64,000 bases of DNA from Azonexus fungiphilus (GCF_003634965.1 NZ_RBXP01000014.1:176555-240554); one strand, 5' to 3'. Positions 15,940 through 25,109 are shown, counted from the stretch's first letter. The notes: generated from the sequence alone by a model not told the origin. Numbers and translations are program-made.

Positions 15940-16800
15940 ATGAGCCACCAGCTTCGCAGCGTCGAACGCCTGGTCCAGGGACGCCCGACGTCGGACGGCG
16001 CCGGCGTCCGCCTGACCCGGGTACTGACCCAGAACCTGCAGCGTCGCCTCGATCCCTTCCTGATGCTCGACGCGTTCGCCAACGAGAATCCGGAGGATTA
16101 CATCGGCGGTTTCCCCGATCATCCGCACCGCGGTTTCGAGACGATCACCTACATGCTCGCCGGCCGCATGCGCCACCGCGACAGCGCCGGCAACGAGGGC
16201 CTGCTCGGGCCGGGCGGCATGCAGTGGATGGTCGCCGGCAGCGGCCTGATCCATTCCGAACTGCCGGAGCAGGAGGCCGGGCTGATGGAAGGCTTCCAGC
16301 TGTGGCTGAACCTGCCGGCGGCGGCCAAGATGACCCCGCCCAATTACCGCGATGTGCCGGCGGCGGCGATTCCCGAGTACGTCACCGCCGACGGCGTCGG
16401 CGTGCGCGTCATCGCCGGGCGCAGCGGCGATGTCGCCGGCGCCGTCGAACGGCCGCTCACCGAGCCGCTCTACCTCGACCTGCACCTGCCTGCCGGCAGC
16501 CGTTTCACGGCGCCGGTGGCGGCCGGGCACAACGCATTCGCCTACGTCTATCGCGGCAGTGTCGACATCGCATCGACCACGGTCGACGCCCGTCACATGG
16601 CAATTCTCGCCAACGACGGCGATGCGGTCGAGTTCGTCGCCGCGGCCGAGGCCCGCCTGATCCTGGTCGCCGGCCGGCCGCTCGGCGAACCGATCGCCCA
16701 GTACGGTCCGTTCGTGATGAACACCGCCGAGCAGATCGAGCAGACGCTGCGCGACTACCGCGACGGCAAGTTCGAGGCGGCCGTGGTGCAGGCGCTGTAA
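15940..16800 (+). CDS. Pirin family protein (cupin)
   Basis: The 286-residue bicupin has the pirin N-terminal motif with metal ligands His-x-His in FPDHPHRGFETITY (about residues 58-71), then His and Glu in SGLIHSELP (about 103-111). Bacterial pirins are metal-binding and several have quercetinase or redox-sensing activity. The gene follows the azoreductase at 41 nt and has the ribosome site AGGAG. The pairing suggests a quinone or flavonoid detoxification unit, which is inference. Confidence 0.92.
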   Translation: MSHQLRSVERLVQGRPTSDGAGVRLTRVLTQNLQRRLDPFLMLDAFANENPEDYIGGFPDHPHRGFETITYMLAGRMRHRDSAGNEGLLGPGGMQWMVAGSGLIHSELPEQEAGLMEGFQLWLNLPAAAKMTPPNYRDVPAAAIPEYVTADGVGVRVIAGRSGDVAGAVERPLTEPLYLDLHLPAGSRFTAPVAAGHNAFAYVYRGSVDIASTTVDARHMAILANDGDAVEFVAAAEARLILVAGRPLGEPIAQYGPFVMNTAEQIEQTLRDYRDGKFEAAVVQAL

Positions 16801-16873
16801 GGCCGGCGGCGCACGGGGTGCCGCCGGGCATCCCGTTTGACTACAATGGCCCGGTTTTTCCTTCGGCCGGTCC

Positions 16874-18703
16874 ATGAACCACGACATCCTGATCGTTTTC
16901 GCGCTGCTCGGCGCCAGCGTCTTCGCTTTCGTCATCAACCGGCCGCGGATGGATGCGGTGGCGCTGCTGGCGCTGCTCGGCCTGATCCTGTCCGGTATCC
17001 TCAGTGTTGACGAGGCACTGGCCGGTTTCAGCGAGCCGAGCGTGATCCTGATCGCTGCCTTCTTCGTCATCGGCGAGGCGCTGGTCCGCACCGGCGTCGC
17101 CTTCCGTGTCGGCGACTGGCTGGTCGGCCGGGCCGGCAACAGCGAGGTGCGCCTGCTGGTGCTGCTGATGCTGGCGGTCGCCGGGCTCGGCTCGGTGATG
17201 AGTTCGACCGGCGTGGTCGCCATCTTCATCCCGGTGGCGCTCGGCATCGCCGCGCGGATCGGCGTCGCGCCCGGCCGGCTGATGATGCCGCTGGCCTTCG
17301 CCGGGCTGATCAGCGGCATGCTGACGCTGGTCGGCACGCCGCCGAACATGGTCATCAACAGCGAGCTGGCGCGCGCCGGCCACGCCGGTTTCGCCTTCTT
17401 CGACTTCACCCCGATGGGGCTGGTCATCCTCGTTCTCGGGGTCGGCTACATGGTCGCGGTCCGTCGCCGGCTGGCGGCGACGGTTGCGCCCGACGGCCAG
17501 GCGCCGACGCGTCGCCGGCTGCTCGACCTGGCCGCCGACTACGCGCTGCTCGGGCGTGCCCGTCGCCTGCAGGTGATGCCCGGCTCGCCGCTGATCGGCC
17601 ATACGCTGGGCAGCATGCAGCTGCGCAAGCGCTTCGGCGCCAACGTCATCGCCATCGAGCGTCAGCGCAAGTTCGGCAACGACATGCTGAGCACCTCGGC
17701 GAACCGGGAAATTGCCTGCGACGACGTGTTGACCGTGGACTTCGTCCATCCCGAGCTCGACCTGGTCCGCTTCTGCAGCGAAATGCACCTGCACCAGCTG
17801 GCTTTCCGCCAGGATTACTTCAGCGACACCTCGCGCGAGCTCGGGCTGGCCGAAGTGCTGGTGCCGCCGGGCTCGGGGCTGATCGGCAAGTCGATCCTCG
17901 AACTGCGCATGCGCTCGCAGCGCGGGATCAACGTCGTCGGCCTGCGCCGCCGCGGACGCCCGCTCGGCGACGGCCTGCTCGAGCAGAAGCTGCGCATCGG
18001 CGACACCCTGCTGATTGCCGGTACCTGGAAGGCGATCCGCCTGCTGACGACGCAGGCCCAGGATTTCCTCGTCCTGACGCTGCCGGCCGAGATCGCCGAA
18101 GCGGCCCCGGCGGCGCGGCGGGCGCCGTTCGCGCTGCTCAGCCTGGCGATCACGGTCGGCCTGATGATCGGCGGGGTCGTGCCCAACGTCGTCGCTGCGC
18201 TGATCGGCTGCATGCTGATGGGCGCCTTCCGCTGCATCGACATGGCCGGTGCCTACCGGGCGATCCACTGGCAGAGCCTGATCCTGATCGTCGGCATGCT
18301 GCCCTTCGCGCTCGCCCTGCAGAAAACCGGCGGCATCGCGCTGATCGTCGACGCGCTGCTCGGCGTCACCGGCACCGCCTCGCCGCGCCTGGTGCTGGCC
18401 AGCCTGTTCGCGCTGACCGCGCTGGTCGGGCTGTTCATCTCGAACACGGCGACGGCGGTGCTGATGGCGCCGATCGGCATCGGCCTGGCGGCGCAGCTCG
18501 GCGTCTCGCCGCTGCCCTTTGCCATGACCGTCGCCCTGGCCGCTTCGGCGGCTTTCATGACGCCGGTGTCGTCGCCGGTGAATACCCTGGTGATCGGACC
18601 AGGGCATTACCGGTTTGTCGACTTCGTCAGGATCGGCGTGCCCTTCACGCTGCTGGTGATGGCCGTCTGCGTGCTCCTGCTGCCCGTGCTTTTCCCCTGG
18701 TGA
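16874..18703 (+). CDS. SLC13-type (DASS) transporter with internal RCK_C domains
   Basis: The 609-residue inner-membrane protein has a membrane half with the SLC13 signature region LVGTPPNMVINSELA (about residues 153-167). A cytoplasmic insert (about 214-390) contains two TrkA_C/RCK_C-like domains (VMPGSPLIGHTLGSMQLRKR and VPPGSGLIGKSILELRMRSQ). A second membrane half ends with MTPVSSPVNTLVIGPGHYRF. Family members move sulfate or dicarboxylates. A TACAAT hexamer at 16842-16847 could be a -10 element. It converges with the oxidoreductase gene, with 3 nt between them. Confidence 0.9.
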   Translation: MNHDILIVFALLGASVFAFVINRPRMDAVALLALLGLILSGILSVDEALAGFSEPSVILIAAFFVIGEALVRTGVAFRVGDWLVGRAGNSEVRLLVLLMLAVAGLGSVMSSTGVVAIFIPVALGIAARIGVAPGRLMMPLAFAGLISGMLTLVGTPPNMVINSELARAGHAGFAFFDFTPMGLVILVLGVGYMVAVRRRLAATVAPDGQAPTRRRLLDLAADYALLGRARRLQVMPGSPLIGHTLGSMQLRKRFGANVIAIERQRKFGNDMLSTSANREIACDDVLTVDFVHPELDLVRFCSEMHLHQLAFRQDYFSDTSRELGLAEVLVPPGSGLIGKSILELRMRSQRGINVVGLRRRGRPLGDGLLEQKLRIGDTLLIAGTWKAIRLLTTQAQDFLVLTLPAEIAEAAPAARRAPFALLSLAITVGLMIGGVVPNVVAALIGCMLMGAFRCIDMAGAYRAIHWQSLILIVGMLPFALALQKTGGIALIVDALLGVTGTASPRLVLASLFALTALVGLFISNTATAVLMAPIGIGLAAQLGVSPLPFAMTVALAASAAFMTPVSSPVNTLVIGPGHYRFVDFVRIGVPFTLLVMAVCVLLLPVLFPW

Positions 18704-18706
18704 GGC

Positions 18707-21700
18707 TCAGCCCGGGCGGCGGCTGCGGGCCGTCGCCGCGGCCTGCGCGCGGACCGGCCCGAAGCCGCGCACTTCCGCCGGCCAGGCGGCCAGCGCCAGG
18801 CGTTGCGGACCGGGCGACAGCGTTGGCAGGCGGCTGAGGTCGGCTTCGTAGTCGGCCAGCAGCTGCCGGTCGAGTCGGGCTTCCTCGCCCTGGCGCCAGG
18901 GGTCGAGCCAGCTGCCGCGCAGGCCGCGGGCCTTGGCCAGCAGGCGCAGCGCCGGCAGCAGCCAGGGGCCGAAGCGCAGCTTGCGCGGCCGGCCGTCCGG
19001 GCCGGGGCGGGCCAGTCCCGGCGGCGCCAGGTGGAAGGCGAGCTTGCCGCCGCTGAAGGTATCGCCGAGGCGCTGCAGGAAATCGCCCTGCGTATACAGT
19101 CGGGCGACTTCCCAGGCGTCCTTGGGCGCGAGCAGGCGCGCGTACTGCTCGGCCACCGTGCGCGTCAGCGCCTCATCGCCGAGGGCGCGGATGGCGGCGA
19201 CGCGCTGCCTGTAGCGTTCGGCCAGCGCCGCGTCCTGGTAGGCGGTGAGGTGGGCGGCGCGGTGGGCGATCAGTTCGTCGAGGCTCATTTCCCGGCGCGG
19301 CTGCTTTTGCGGCCCGGCGATTTTTTCGACTTTCTGCCGGTCGACCGCAAGACGCCGGCCCCAGAGGAAGGCCTGGCGGTTGGCAGCGATGGCCGTACCG
19401 TTGAGTTCGATGGCGCGGTCGAGCGAGGCCGCCGATACCGGCACCAGCCCCTTCTGCCAGGCGTAGCCGAGGAGCAGGGCGCCGGCGAACAGGGTGTCGC
19501 CGAGCAGGCGTTCGGCGAGGTGCTGGGCGTCGAGGAAATCGACGGCGTCGGCGCCGAGGGTGTCGGTCAGCTGCTTCTGCAGGCCGGCCTGCGGGAAGCG
19601 CCAGTCGCGGTTGCGGGTGAATTCGGCGGTCGGTGTGTCGGTGCTGCTGACCACGGCGCGCGTCTTGCCTTCGAGCATTTTCGCCAGGGCGTCGCTGCTG
19701 GCGCTGACCACCAGGTCGCCGCCGAGGATGGCGTGCGCTTCGCCGGTGGCGATGCGGGCGGCGTGGATGTCCTCGGGCCGGTCGGCGATGCGCAGGTGCG
19801 AGAAGACGGCGCCGTACTTCTGCGCCAGCCCGGTCATGTCCAGCGTCGACACGCCCTTGCCGTCGAGGTGGGCGGCCATGCCGATCAGTGCGCCGAGGGT
19901 GATCGTGCCCTGACCGCCGACGCCGGTGATGATCAGGTTCCAGGGGGTTTTGGTGGACGGTAGTGAAGGCGCCGGCAAAATCGGCCAGTTTTCATGGTCG
20001 ACCGTGGGATTCTGTTTCTTCAGCGTGCCACCCTCGACGGTGACGAAACTCGGGCAGAAGCCCTTCAGGCAGGACAAATCCTGGTTGCAGGCGGACTGGT
20101 TGATGCGCCGCTTGCTGCCGAAATCGGTGTCGACCGGTTCGACCGACAGGCAGTTGGACTGCACCGAGCAGTCACCGCAGCCTTCGCAGACGGCCTCGTT
20201 GATGAAGGCACGCTGCGTCGCCGCCGGCATCTTGCCGCGCTTCCTGCGCCGGCGCGCTTCGGTAGCGCAGACCTGGTCGTAGATGAGGACCGAGACGCCG
20301 GGGTATTCGCGCAGCTCGCGCTGCACGGCGTCGAGCTCGTCGCGGTGGCGGACGGGGACGTTCGGGGCGAGATCGCTGATCTCGGCGTATTTCTCCGGCT
20401 CGGCGGCGACGATGACCATTTTGCCGACGCCTTCGGCCTCCAGTTGCCGCGTGATGCGGGCGACGCTGAGGACGCCGTCCACCGGCTGGCCGCCGGTCAT
20501 GGCGACGGCGTCGTTGTAGAGGATCTTGTAGGTGATCGGCACTTTCGCCGCGATGGATTGCCGTATGGCGAGCAGGCCGCTGTGGAAATAAGTGCCGTCG
20601 CCGAGGTTGGCGAAGATGTGCTTTTCCTCGGTGAATGGCGCCTGGCCGACCCAGGGCACGCCTTCGCCACCCATGTGAGTGAAGGTCGAGGTTTGCCGAT
20701 CCATCCAGGTCACCATGTAATGGCAGCCGATGCCGGCGACGGCGCGCGAGCCGTCCGGGACTTTGGTGGAGGTGTTGTGCGGGCAGCCGGAGCAGAAGTG
20801 CGGCTTGCGCTCGGCGAGCACGACCGGCATCTTCGCCACCTGTTGCTTGGCTTCCAGCATCTTCAGGCGGGCGGCGATGGCCGGCGAAGTGAAGAAGCGG
20901 TCGATGCGCTGGGCGATGACGCGGGCGATGCTCGCTACCGGCAGTTCGCCGGCGGCCGGCAGCAGCCAGTCGCTGTGCGCCAGGTAGCCGGCGTCGCCAG
21001 CGGTCCACTCGCCTTTTTCGTCGAATTTGCCGACGATGCGCGGGCGCACGTCGTCGCGCCAGTTGTACAGCTCTTCCTTGAGCTGATATTCGAGCAGCTG
21101 GCGCTTCTCTTCGACGACGAGGATTTCCTCCAGGCCTTCGGCGAAGTGGCGCACGCCTTCCGGCTCCAGCGGCCAGACCATGCCGACCTTGTACAGGCGG
21201 ATGCCGATCTGCGCGGCCAGGGCGTCGTCGATGCCGAGTTCATCCAAAGCCTGGCGCACATCGAGATAGCTTTTCCCGGCGGTGAGAATGCCGAGGCGCG
21301 GGGCCGGCGAGTCGATGACCACGCGGTCCAATTTGTTCGCCCTGCAGTAGGCCAGCGCCGCGTAGAGCTTGTGGTTGAGCAGGCGCGCTTCCTGCACCAG
21401 CGGCGGGTCCGGCCAGCGGATGTTGAGGCCGTCGGGCGGCAGGGAAAAATCGCTCGGAATCCTGATATCTACCGCTGCGGCATCGATATTCACCGAGGCC
21501 GAGGTTTCGACCGTGTCGGCCAGCGCCTTGAACGCCACCCAGCAGCCTGAATAGCGGCTCATCGCCCAGCCGTGCAGGCCGAAGTCGAGGTATTCCTGCA
21601 CGTTGGCCGGGTAGAGCACCGGCATCATCACCGCCTTGAAGACATGCTCGGTCTGGTGCGGCAGGGTCGACGACTTGGCCGCGTGGTCGTCGCCGGCGAT

Positions 21701-22144
21701 GACCAGCACGCCGCCGAACTTGGCCGAACCGGCGGCATTGGCGTGGCGGAAGACGTCGCCGCAGCGATCGACGCCCGGCCCCTTGCCGTACCACATGGCG
21801 AAGACGCCGTCGTATTTGGCGCCGGGAAACAGGCCGACCTGCTGGCTGCCCCAGACGGCGGTGGCGGCGAGGTCTTCATTGACGCCGGGCTGGAAGGTGA
21901 TCTGGTGCTCGGCGAGATGCTGCTTGGCTTGCCACAGGCCGAGATCGAGGTTGCCGAGCGGGCTGCCGCGATAGCCGGAAACGAAGCCGGCGGTATTGAG
22001 CCCGGCGGCGAGGTCGCGCTCGCGCTGCAGCATGGGCAGGCGGATCAGCGCCTGGGTGCCGGTCAGGAAGACGCGGCCGGTGTTGCGGGTGTACTTCTCG
22101 TCCAGCGTCGCGGATACCGACGCCGGCAAATCGGGCTTGCCCAT
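18707..22144 (-). CDS. Fused indolepyruvate:ferredoxin oxidoreductase family protein (IorAB-like)
   Basis: The 1145-residue cytoplasmic enzyme would oxidatively decarboxylate aryl- or branched 2-oxoacids to acyl-CoA using ThDP and ferredoxin. In order it shows: an alpha-type pyrimidine domain (GFVSGYRGSPLGNLDLGLW); a ThDP domain with FCSGCPHNTST and ANLGDGTYFHSG; an Fe-S segment CEGCGDCSVQSNC near residue 655, with further cysteines up to CLKGFCPSF; a gamma domain starting ITGVGGQGTITLGALIG; and a C-terminal extension rich in Leu, Ala and Arg. Fusion of alpha, beta and gamma parts is usual in proteobacterial homologues of this size. The start at 22144 follows CGGAGACAAAA. Palindromes at 19338-19347 and 19996-20003 lie in the linkers flanking the gamma domain. 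Confidence 0.9.
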   Translation of the reverse strand: MGKPDLPASVSATLDEKYTRNTGRVFLTGTQALIRLPMLQRERDLAAGLNTAGFVSGYRGSPLGNLDLGLWQAKQHLAEHQITFQPGVNEDLAATAVWGSQQVGLFPGAKYDGVFAMWYGKGPGVDRCGDVFRHANAAGSAKFGGVLVIAGDDHAAKSSTLPHQTEHVFKAVMMPVLYPANVQEYLDFGLHGWAMSRYSGCWVAFKALADTVETSASVNIDAAAVDIRIPSDFSLPPDGLNIRWPDPPLVQEARLLNHKLYAALAYCRANKLDRVVIDSPAPRLGILTAGKSYLDVRQALDELGIDDALAAQIGIRLYKVGMVWPLEPEGVRHFAEGLEEILVVEEKRQLLEYQLKEELYNWRDDVRPRIVGKFDEKGEWTAGDAGYLAHSDWLLPAAGELPVASIARVIAQRIDRFFTSPAIAARLKMLEAKQQVAKMPVVLAERKPHFCSGCPHNTSTKVPDGSRAVAGIGCHYMVTWMDRQTSTFTHMGGEGVPWVGQAPFTEEKHIFANLGDGTYFHSGLLAIRQSIAAKVPITYKILYNDAVAMTGGQPVDGVLSVARITRQLEAEGVGKMVIVAAEPEKYAEISDLAPNVPVRHRDELDAVQRELREYPGVSVLIYDQVCATEARRRRKRGKMPAATQRAFINEAVCEGCGDCSVQSNCLSVEPVDTDFGSKRRINQSACNQDLSCLKGFCPSFVTVEGGTLKKQNPTVDHENWPILPAPSLPSTKTPWNLIITGVGGQGTITLGALIGMAAHLDGKGVSTLDMTGLAQKYGAVFSHLRIADRPEDIHAARIATGEAHAILGGDLVVSASSDALAKMLEGKTRAVVSSTDTPTAEFTRNRDWRFPQAGLQKQLTDTLGADAVDFLDAQHLAERLLGDTLFAGALLLGYAWQKGLVPVSAASLDRAIELNGTAIAANRQAFLWGRRLAVDRQKVEKIAGPQKQPRREMSLDELIAHRAAHLTAYQDAALAERYRQRVAAIRALGDEALTRTVAEQYARLLAPKDAWEVARLYTQGDFLQRLGDTFSGGKLAFHLAPPGLARPGPDGRPRKLRFGPWLLPALRLLAKARGLRGSWLDPWRQGEEARLDRQLLADYEADLSRLPTLSPGPQRLALAAWPAEVRGFGPVRAQAAATARSRRPG
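19338..19347 (-). repeat. GGTCGACC palindrome, copy 7 (in coding linker)
   Basis: CGGTCGACCG within the oxidoreductase gene, encoding Ala-Val-Asp-Arg in RRLAVDRQKVEKI. It is followed on the minus strand by GCAGAAAGTCGAAAAAA. It sits between the gamma domain and the C-terminal extension. Confidence 0.7.
19996..20003 (-). repeat. GGTCGACC palindrome, copy 8 (imperfect, in coding linker)
   Basis: The 8-base core with flanks ACGGTCGACCATGAAAA on the minus strand, encoding Thr-Val-Asp-His in QNPTVDHENWP. It lies between the Fe-S segment and the gamma domain of the oxidoreductase. Confidence 0.6.
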
Positions 22145-22284
22145 TTTTGTCTCCGTTTTTTTCGGTCTTGTGGACCGGTTGCTGTGTTCCCGCGACACCG
22201 GGGTGGTGGTGTGCGGGAATTGGAGCTTGGAGTATCGGGGCGGGAGGATGGTTCGCGCAAGAGGGGCGGCGGAGCGCCCCGGCG

Positions 22285-23664
22285 CTAGGGCAGTATCTTG
22301 CCGGGGTTGAGCAGTTGCTGCGGGTCGAGTGCCTGTTTCAGGGCGCGCATCACGTCGACGGCGACGTCGCCGTGCTCCTTGGCCAGGTACTTGCGCTTGC
22401 CCAGCCCGATGCCGTGTTCGCCGGTGCAGGTGCCTTCCATGGCGATGGCGCGGTCCACGACGCGGCTGCTGATCCAGGCCGCCTCGTCCATTTCCTTCGG
22501 ATTGTCGGGGTCGACCAGGACGACGAGGTGGAAATTGCCGTCGCCGACGTGGCCGAACAGCGCGATCGGGATCGAGACCCGGGCGATGTCTTCGTTGGTT
22601 GCGGCAATGCACTCGGCCAGCCGCGAGATCGGCACGCAGACGTCGGTCGGGAAGCAGCGGCAGCCGGGCTTGAGCTGCAGGCAGGCGAAATAGGCGTCGT
22701 GGCGGGCCTGCCACAGGCGGCTGCGGTCTTCCGGCCGGGTCGCCCATTCGAAGTTGGCGCCGCCCAGTTCGCCGGCGATGGCCTGCACGGTTTCCGCCTG
22801 TTCCTCGACGCCGGCCGGGCTGCCGTGGAATTCGAAAAACAGCGTCGGCGCCTCGGCCAGCGTGGTCTTGCTGAACTTGTTGATGGCCTGCAGCGAGAGC
22901 GTGTCGAGCAGTTCGATGCGCGCCACCGGCACGCCGAGCTGGATGGTCTGGATCACCGTCTGCACGGCCGACTCGATGTCGGGGAAGGTGCACACCGCGG
23001 CCGAGATGGCTTCGGGAATCGGGTAGAGCTTGACGGTCAGCTCGGCCATGATGCCGAGCGTGCCTTCCGAGCCGACCAGCAGGCGGGTCAGGTCGTAGCC
23101 GGCCGAGGACTTGCGGGCGCGGCCACCGGTCTGCATGACGCGGCCGTCGGCGAGTACCGTCGTGGTCGCCAGCACGTTGTCCTTCATCGTGCCGTAGCGT
23201 ACGGCATTGGTGCCCGAGGCGCGCGTTGCCGCCATGCCGCCGATGGTCGCGTCGGCGCCCGGATCGATGGGGAAAAACAGCCCCGTGCCTTTCAGGGCGT
23301 TGTTGAGCTGCATGCGCGTGACGCCGGCCTGCACCGTGGCGTCGCCGTCCTCGGCGTGGATGGCCAGTACCTGGTTCATGCCCGAGAGGTCGAGCGAGAT
23401 GCCGCCCTGCGGCGCCAGCACATGGCCTTCGACCGAGCTGCCGACGCCGTAGGGAATGATCGGCACGCCGTGCTCGGCGCAGAGTTTGACGGTTAACACG
23501 ATTTCTTCGAGGTTTTCCGCATGCACCACGGCCTGCGGCGGTTGCGGCTGGTGTACGGATTCGTCGCGGCCGTGTTGCAGGCAGGTCGATTCGCCTTGCG
23601 AGAAGCGGTTGCCGAAACGCTCGGCAAGGGCCTGGCGGAGGGTGTCGGGAAGGGCTTGTTTCAT
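22285..23664 (-). CDS. FAD-linked D-2-hydroxyacid (D-lactate-type) dehydrogenase
   Basis: The 459-residue flavoprotein has an N-terminal FAD-binding PCMH domain with IPYGVGSSVEGHVLAPQGGI (about residues 69-88) and IGGMAATRASGTNAVRYG. The C-terminal FAD-oxidase domain has FGHVGDGNFHLVV, GEHGIGLGKR and the final DPQQLLNPGKI. These are hallmarks of GlcD/LDHD-type enzymes that oxidise D-lactate or other D-2-hydroxyacids with a quinone or cytochrome acceptor. No Fe-S domain is present, so it is the single-subunit LDHD type. Its product would be a 2-oxoacid, the substrate class of the oxidoreductase encoded 140 nt downstream on the same strand. Confidence 0.9.
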   Translation of the reverse strand: MKQALPDTLRQALAERFGNRFSQGESTCLQHGRDESVHQPQPPQAVVHAENLEEIVLTVKLCAEHGVPIIPYGVGSSVEGHVLAPQGGISLDLSGMNQVLAIHAEDGDATVQAGVTRMQLNNALKGTGLFFPIDPGADATIGGMAATRASGTNAVRYGTMKDNVLATTTVLADGRVMQTGGRARKSSAGYDLTRLLVGSEGTLGIMAELTVKLYPIPEAISAAVCTFPDIESAVQTVIQTIQLGVPVARIELLDTLSLQAINKFSKTTLAEAPTLFFEFHGSPAGVEEQAETVQAIAGELGGANFEWATRPEDRSRLWQARHDAYFACLQLKPGCRCFPTDVCVPISRLAECIAATNEDIARVSIPIALFGHVGDGNFHLVVLVDPDNPKEMDEAAWISSRVVDRAIAMEGTCTGEHGIGLGKRKYLAKEHGDVAVDVMRALKQALDPQQLLNPGKILP

Positions 23665-23748
23665 GGTCTTGGCGGTGGTCGGCGGAGGCCGAACGCTATC
23701 ACACTCCTGCCGGCCCGCGACAGCCGCGGCAATGGGGGAAAATTCGTC

Positions 23749-23778
23749 TTGACGATGGCTTACTTAAGTGAGCAGAAT
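23749..23778 (+). promoter_or_regulatory. Candidate promoter with embedded palindrome, upstream of the second Liv operon
   Basis: TTGACG (23749-23754) and CAGAAT (23773-23778) are separated by 18 nt. The spacer contains GCTTACTTAAGTGAGC (23758-23773), a 16-base palindrome with one wobble pair. An operator between -35 and -10 would suit a repressor of the binding-protein/Liv operon. The -10 match is only four of six. Confidence 0.45.
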
Positions 23779-23829
23779 CGACACCTGCTGTTTTGCCCCT
23801 TCCCCCTCGAATACAGGAGAACCACCGAT

Positions 23830-25065
23830 ATGCAAGCGAAGCTTTCCGTAGTTGCTCTTTCCGTTGCTGCCGCCTTTGCCCTTTCCGCCTGCGGCGAGAA
23901 GGAAGCCCCGGCGCCCGTCGCTGCTCCCGCTGCCCCGGCCGAAAAACCGGTGGTCGTCGTCAAGCTCGGCCATGTCGCGCCGATGACCGGCCCGCAGGCT
24001 CACCTGGGCAAGGATAACGAAAGCGGTGCCGTGCTTGCAGTCGAGGAACTGAACGCGCAAGGCCTCGAAATCGGCGGCGCCAAGGTCAAGTTCGAACTGG
24101 TCTCGGAAGACGACCAGGCCGATCCGAAGCAGGGCACGATCGTCGCCCAGAAGCTGGTCGATGCCAAGGTCAACGGCGTCGTCGGCCACCTCAACTCGGG
24201 AACCACGATCCCGGCCTCCAAGCTTTACGCCGATGCCGGTCTGCCGCAGGTCTCGCCGTCGGCGACCAACCCGAAGTACACCCAGCAGGGCTTCGCCACC
24301 GCCTTCCGCGTGATGGCCAACGACGTCCAGCAGGGCAAGGTGCTCGGCGAGTTCGCCGTCAAGCAGGGCGTCAAGACGGTGGCCATCATCGATGACCGCA
24401 CCGCCTACGGCCAGGGCCTCGCCGACGAATTCCGCAAGGCCGCCGAAGCGGCCGGCCTGAAGGTCGTCGCCAACGAGTACACCAACGACAAGGCGACCGA
24501 CTTCAAGGCGATCCTGACCAAGATCAAGTCGACCAAGGCCGAGCTGGTCTTCTACGGCGGCATGGACGCCCAGGGTGGCCCGCTGGTCAAGCAGATGAAG
24601 GATCTCGGCATCAAGGCCAAGTTCCTCGGCGGCGACGGCGTGTGTACGCCGGAGTTCATGAAGCTCGGCGGCCCGGCTGCCGACGGCCAGTTCTGCTCGC
24701 TGCCGGGCATGCCGCTCGAACAGCTGGCCAAGGGTCCGGAGTTCAAGAGCAAGTTCACCACCAAGTTCGGCTATGAAATCCAGCTCTACGCGCCGAACGC
24801 CTACGACGCCGTGATGGTCCTCGCCGATTCGATGAAGCGTGCCGACTCGGTCGAGCCGGCCAAGTACCTGCCGAAGCTGCGTGAAACCAACCTCGAAGGC
24901 GTCACCGGCAAGATCGAGTTCGACGAATTCGGCGACCTCAAGGGCGGTGCGATTTCGGTCTACCAGTACCAGGGCGGCGCGCTGAACTACGTCGAAACCC
25001 TGGGCGGCGCCCCGGTTGCCGCCCCGGCAGCCCCGGCCGCAGCACCGGCGGAAGAGAAGAAGTAA
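23830..25065 (+). CDS. Branched-chain amino acid-type ABC transporter substrate-binding lipoprotein
   Basis: The 411-residue type I binding protein starts at ATG 23830 after AGGAGAACCACCG. A lipoprotein signal peptide ends in LSAC (Cys21). An Ala/Pro-rich tether APAPVAAPAAPAEKP precedes the LivJ-like core (KLGHVAPMTGPQAHLGKDN, then LNSGTTIPASKLYADAGLPQ and PNAYDAVMVLADS). A second Ala/Pro-rich tail ends in EEKK. It is followed by a hairpin and the permease, permease, ATPase, ATPase genes. Lipid anchoring is unusual for a Gram-negative LivJ homologue. Confidence 0.92.
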   Translation: MQAKLSVVALSVAAAFALSACGEKEAPAPVAAPAAPAEKPVVVVKLGHVAPMTGPQAHLGKDNESGAVLAVEELNAQGLEIGGAKVKFELVSEDDQADPKQGTIVAQKLVDAKVNGVVGHLNSGTTIPASKLYADAGLPQVSPSATNPKYTQQGFATAFRVMANDVQQGKVLGEFAVKQGVKTVAIIDDRTAYGQGLADEFRKAAEAAGLKVVANEYTNDKATDFKAILTKIKSTKAELVFYGGMDAQGGPLVKQMKDLGIKAKFLGGDGVCTPEFMKLGGPAADGQFCSLPGMPLEQLAKGPEFKSKFTTKFGYEIQLYAPNAYDAVMVLADSMKRADSVEPAKYLPKLRETNLEGVTGKIEFDEFGDLKGGAISVYQYQGGALNYVETLGGAPVAAPAAPAAAPAEEKK

Positions 25066-25082
25066 GCAGCTCGTCTGCTCAG

Positions 25083-25109
25083 AGAAACGGCACCGCAAGG
25101 TGCCGTTTC
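25083..25109 (+). terminator. Intercistronic hairpin (attenuator/stabiliser) between the binding protein and livH
   Basis: GAAACGGCACC-GCAA-GGTGCCGTTTC is a perfect 11-bp stem with a GNRA-type loop, followed by CTTATCTT. It probably causes partial termination or 3' protection, keeping the binding protein more abundant than the membrane subunits. Confidence 0.65.

Noticed and set aside
16842..16847. TACAAT before the SLC13-type transporter gene as a full promoter
   Set aside because: No -35 hexamer is found at 16-18 nt spacing, so only a possible -10 is mentioned in the gene entry.
22145..22993. N-terminal extension of the oxidoreductase frame into the dehydrogenase gene
   Set aside because: The upstream part is a shadow of the D-lactate-type dehydrogenase. 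MGKPDLPASVSATLDEKYT at 22144 has a good ribosome site and family similarity begins there.
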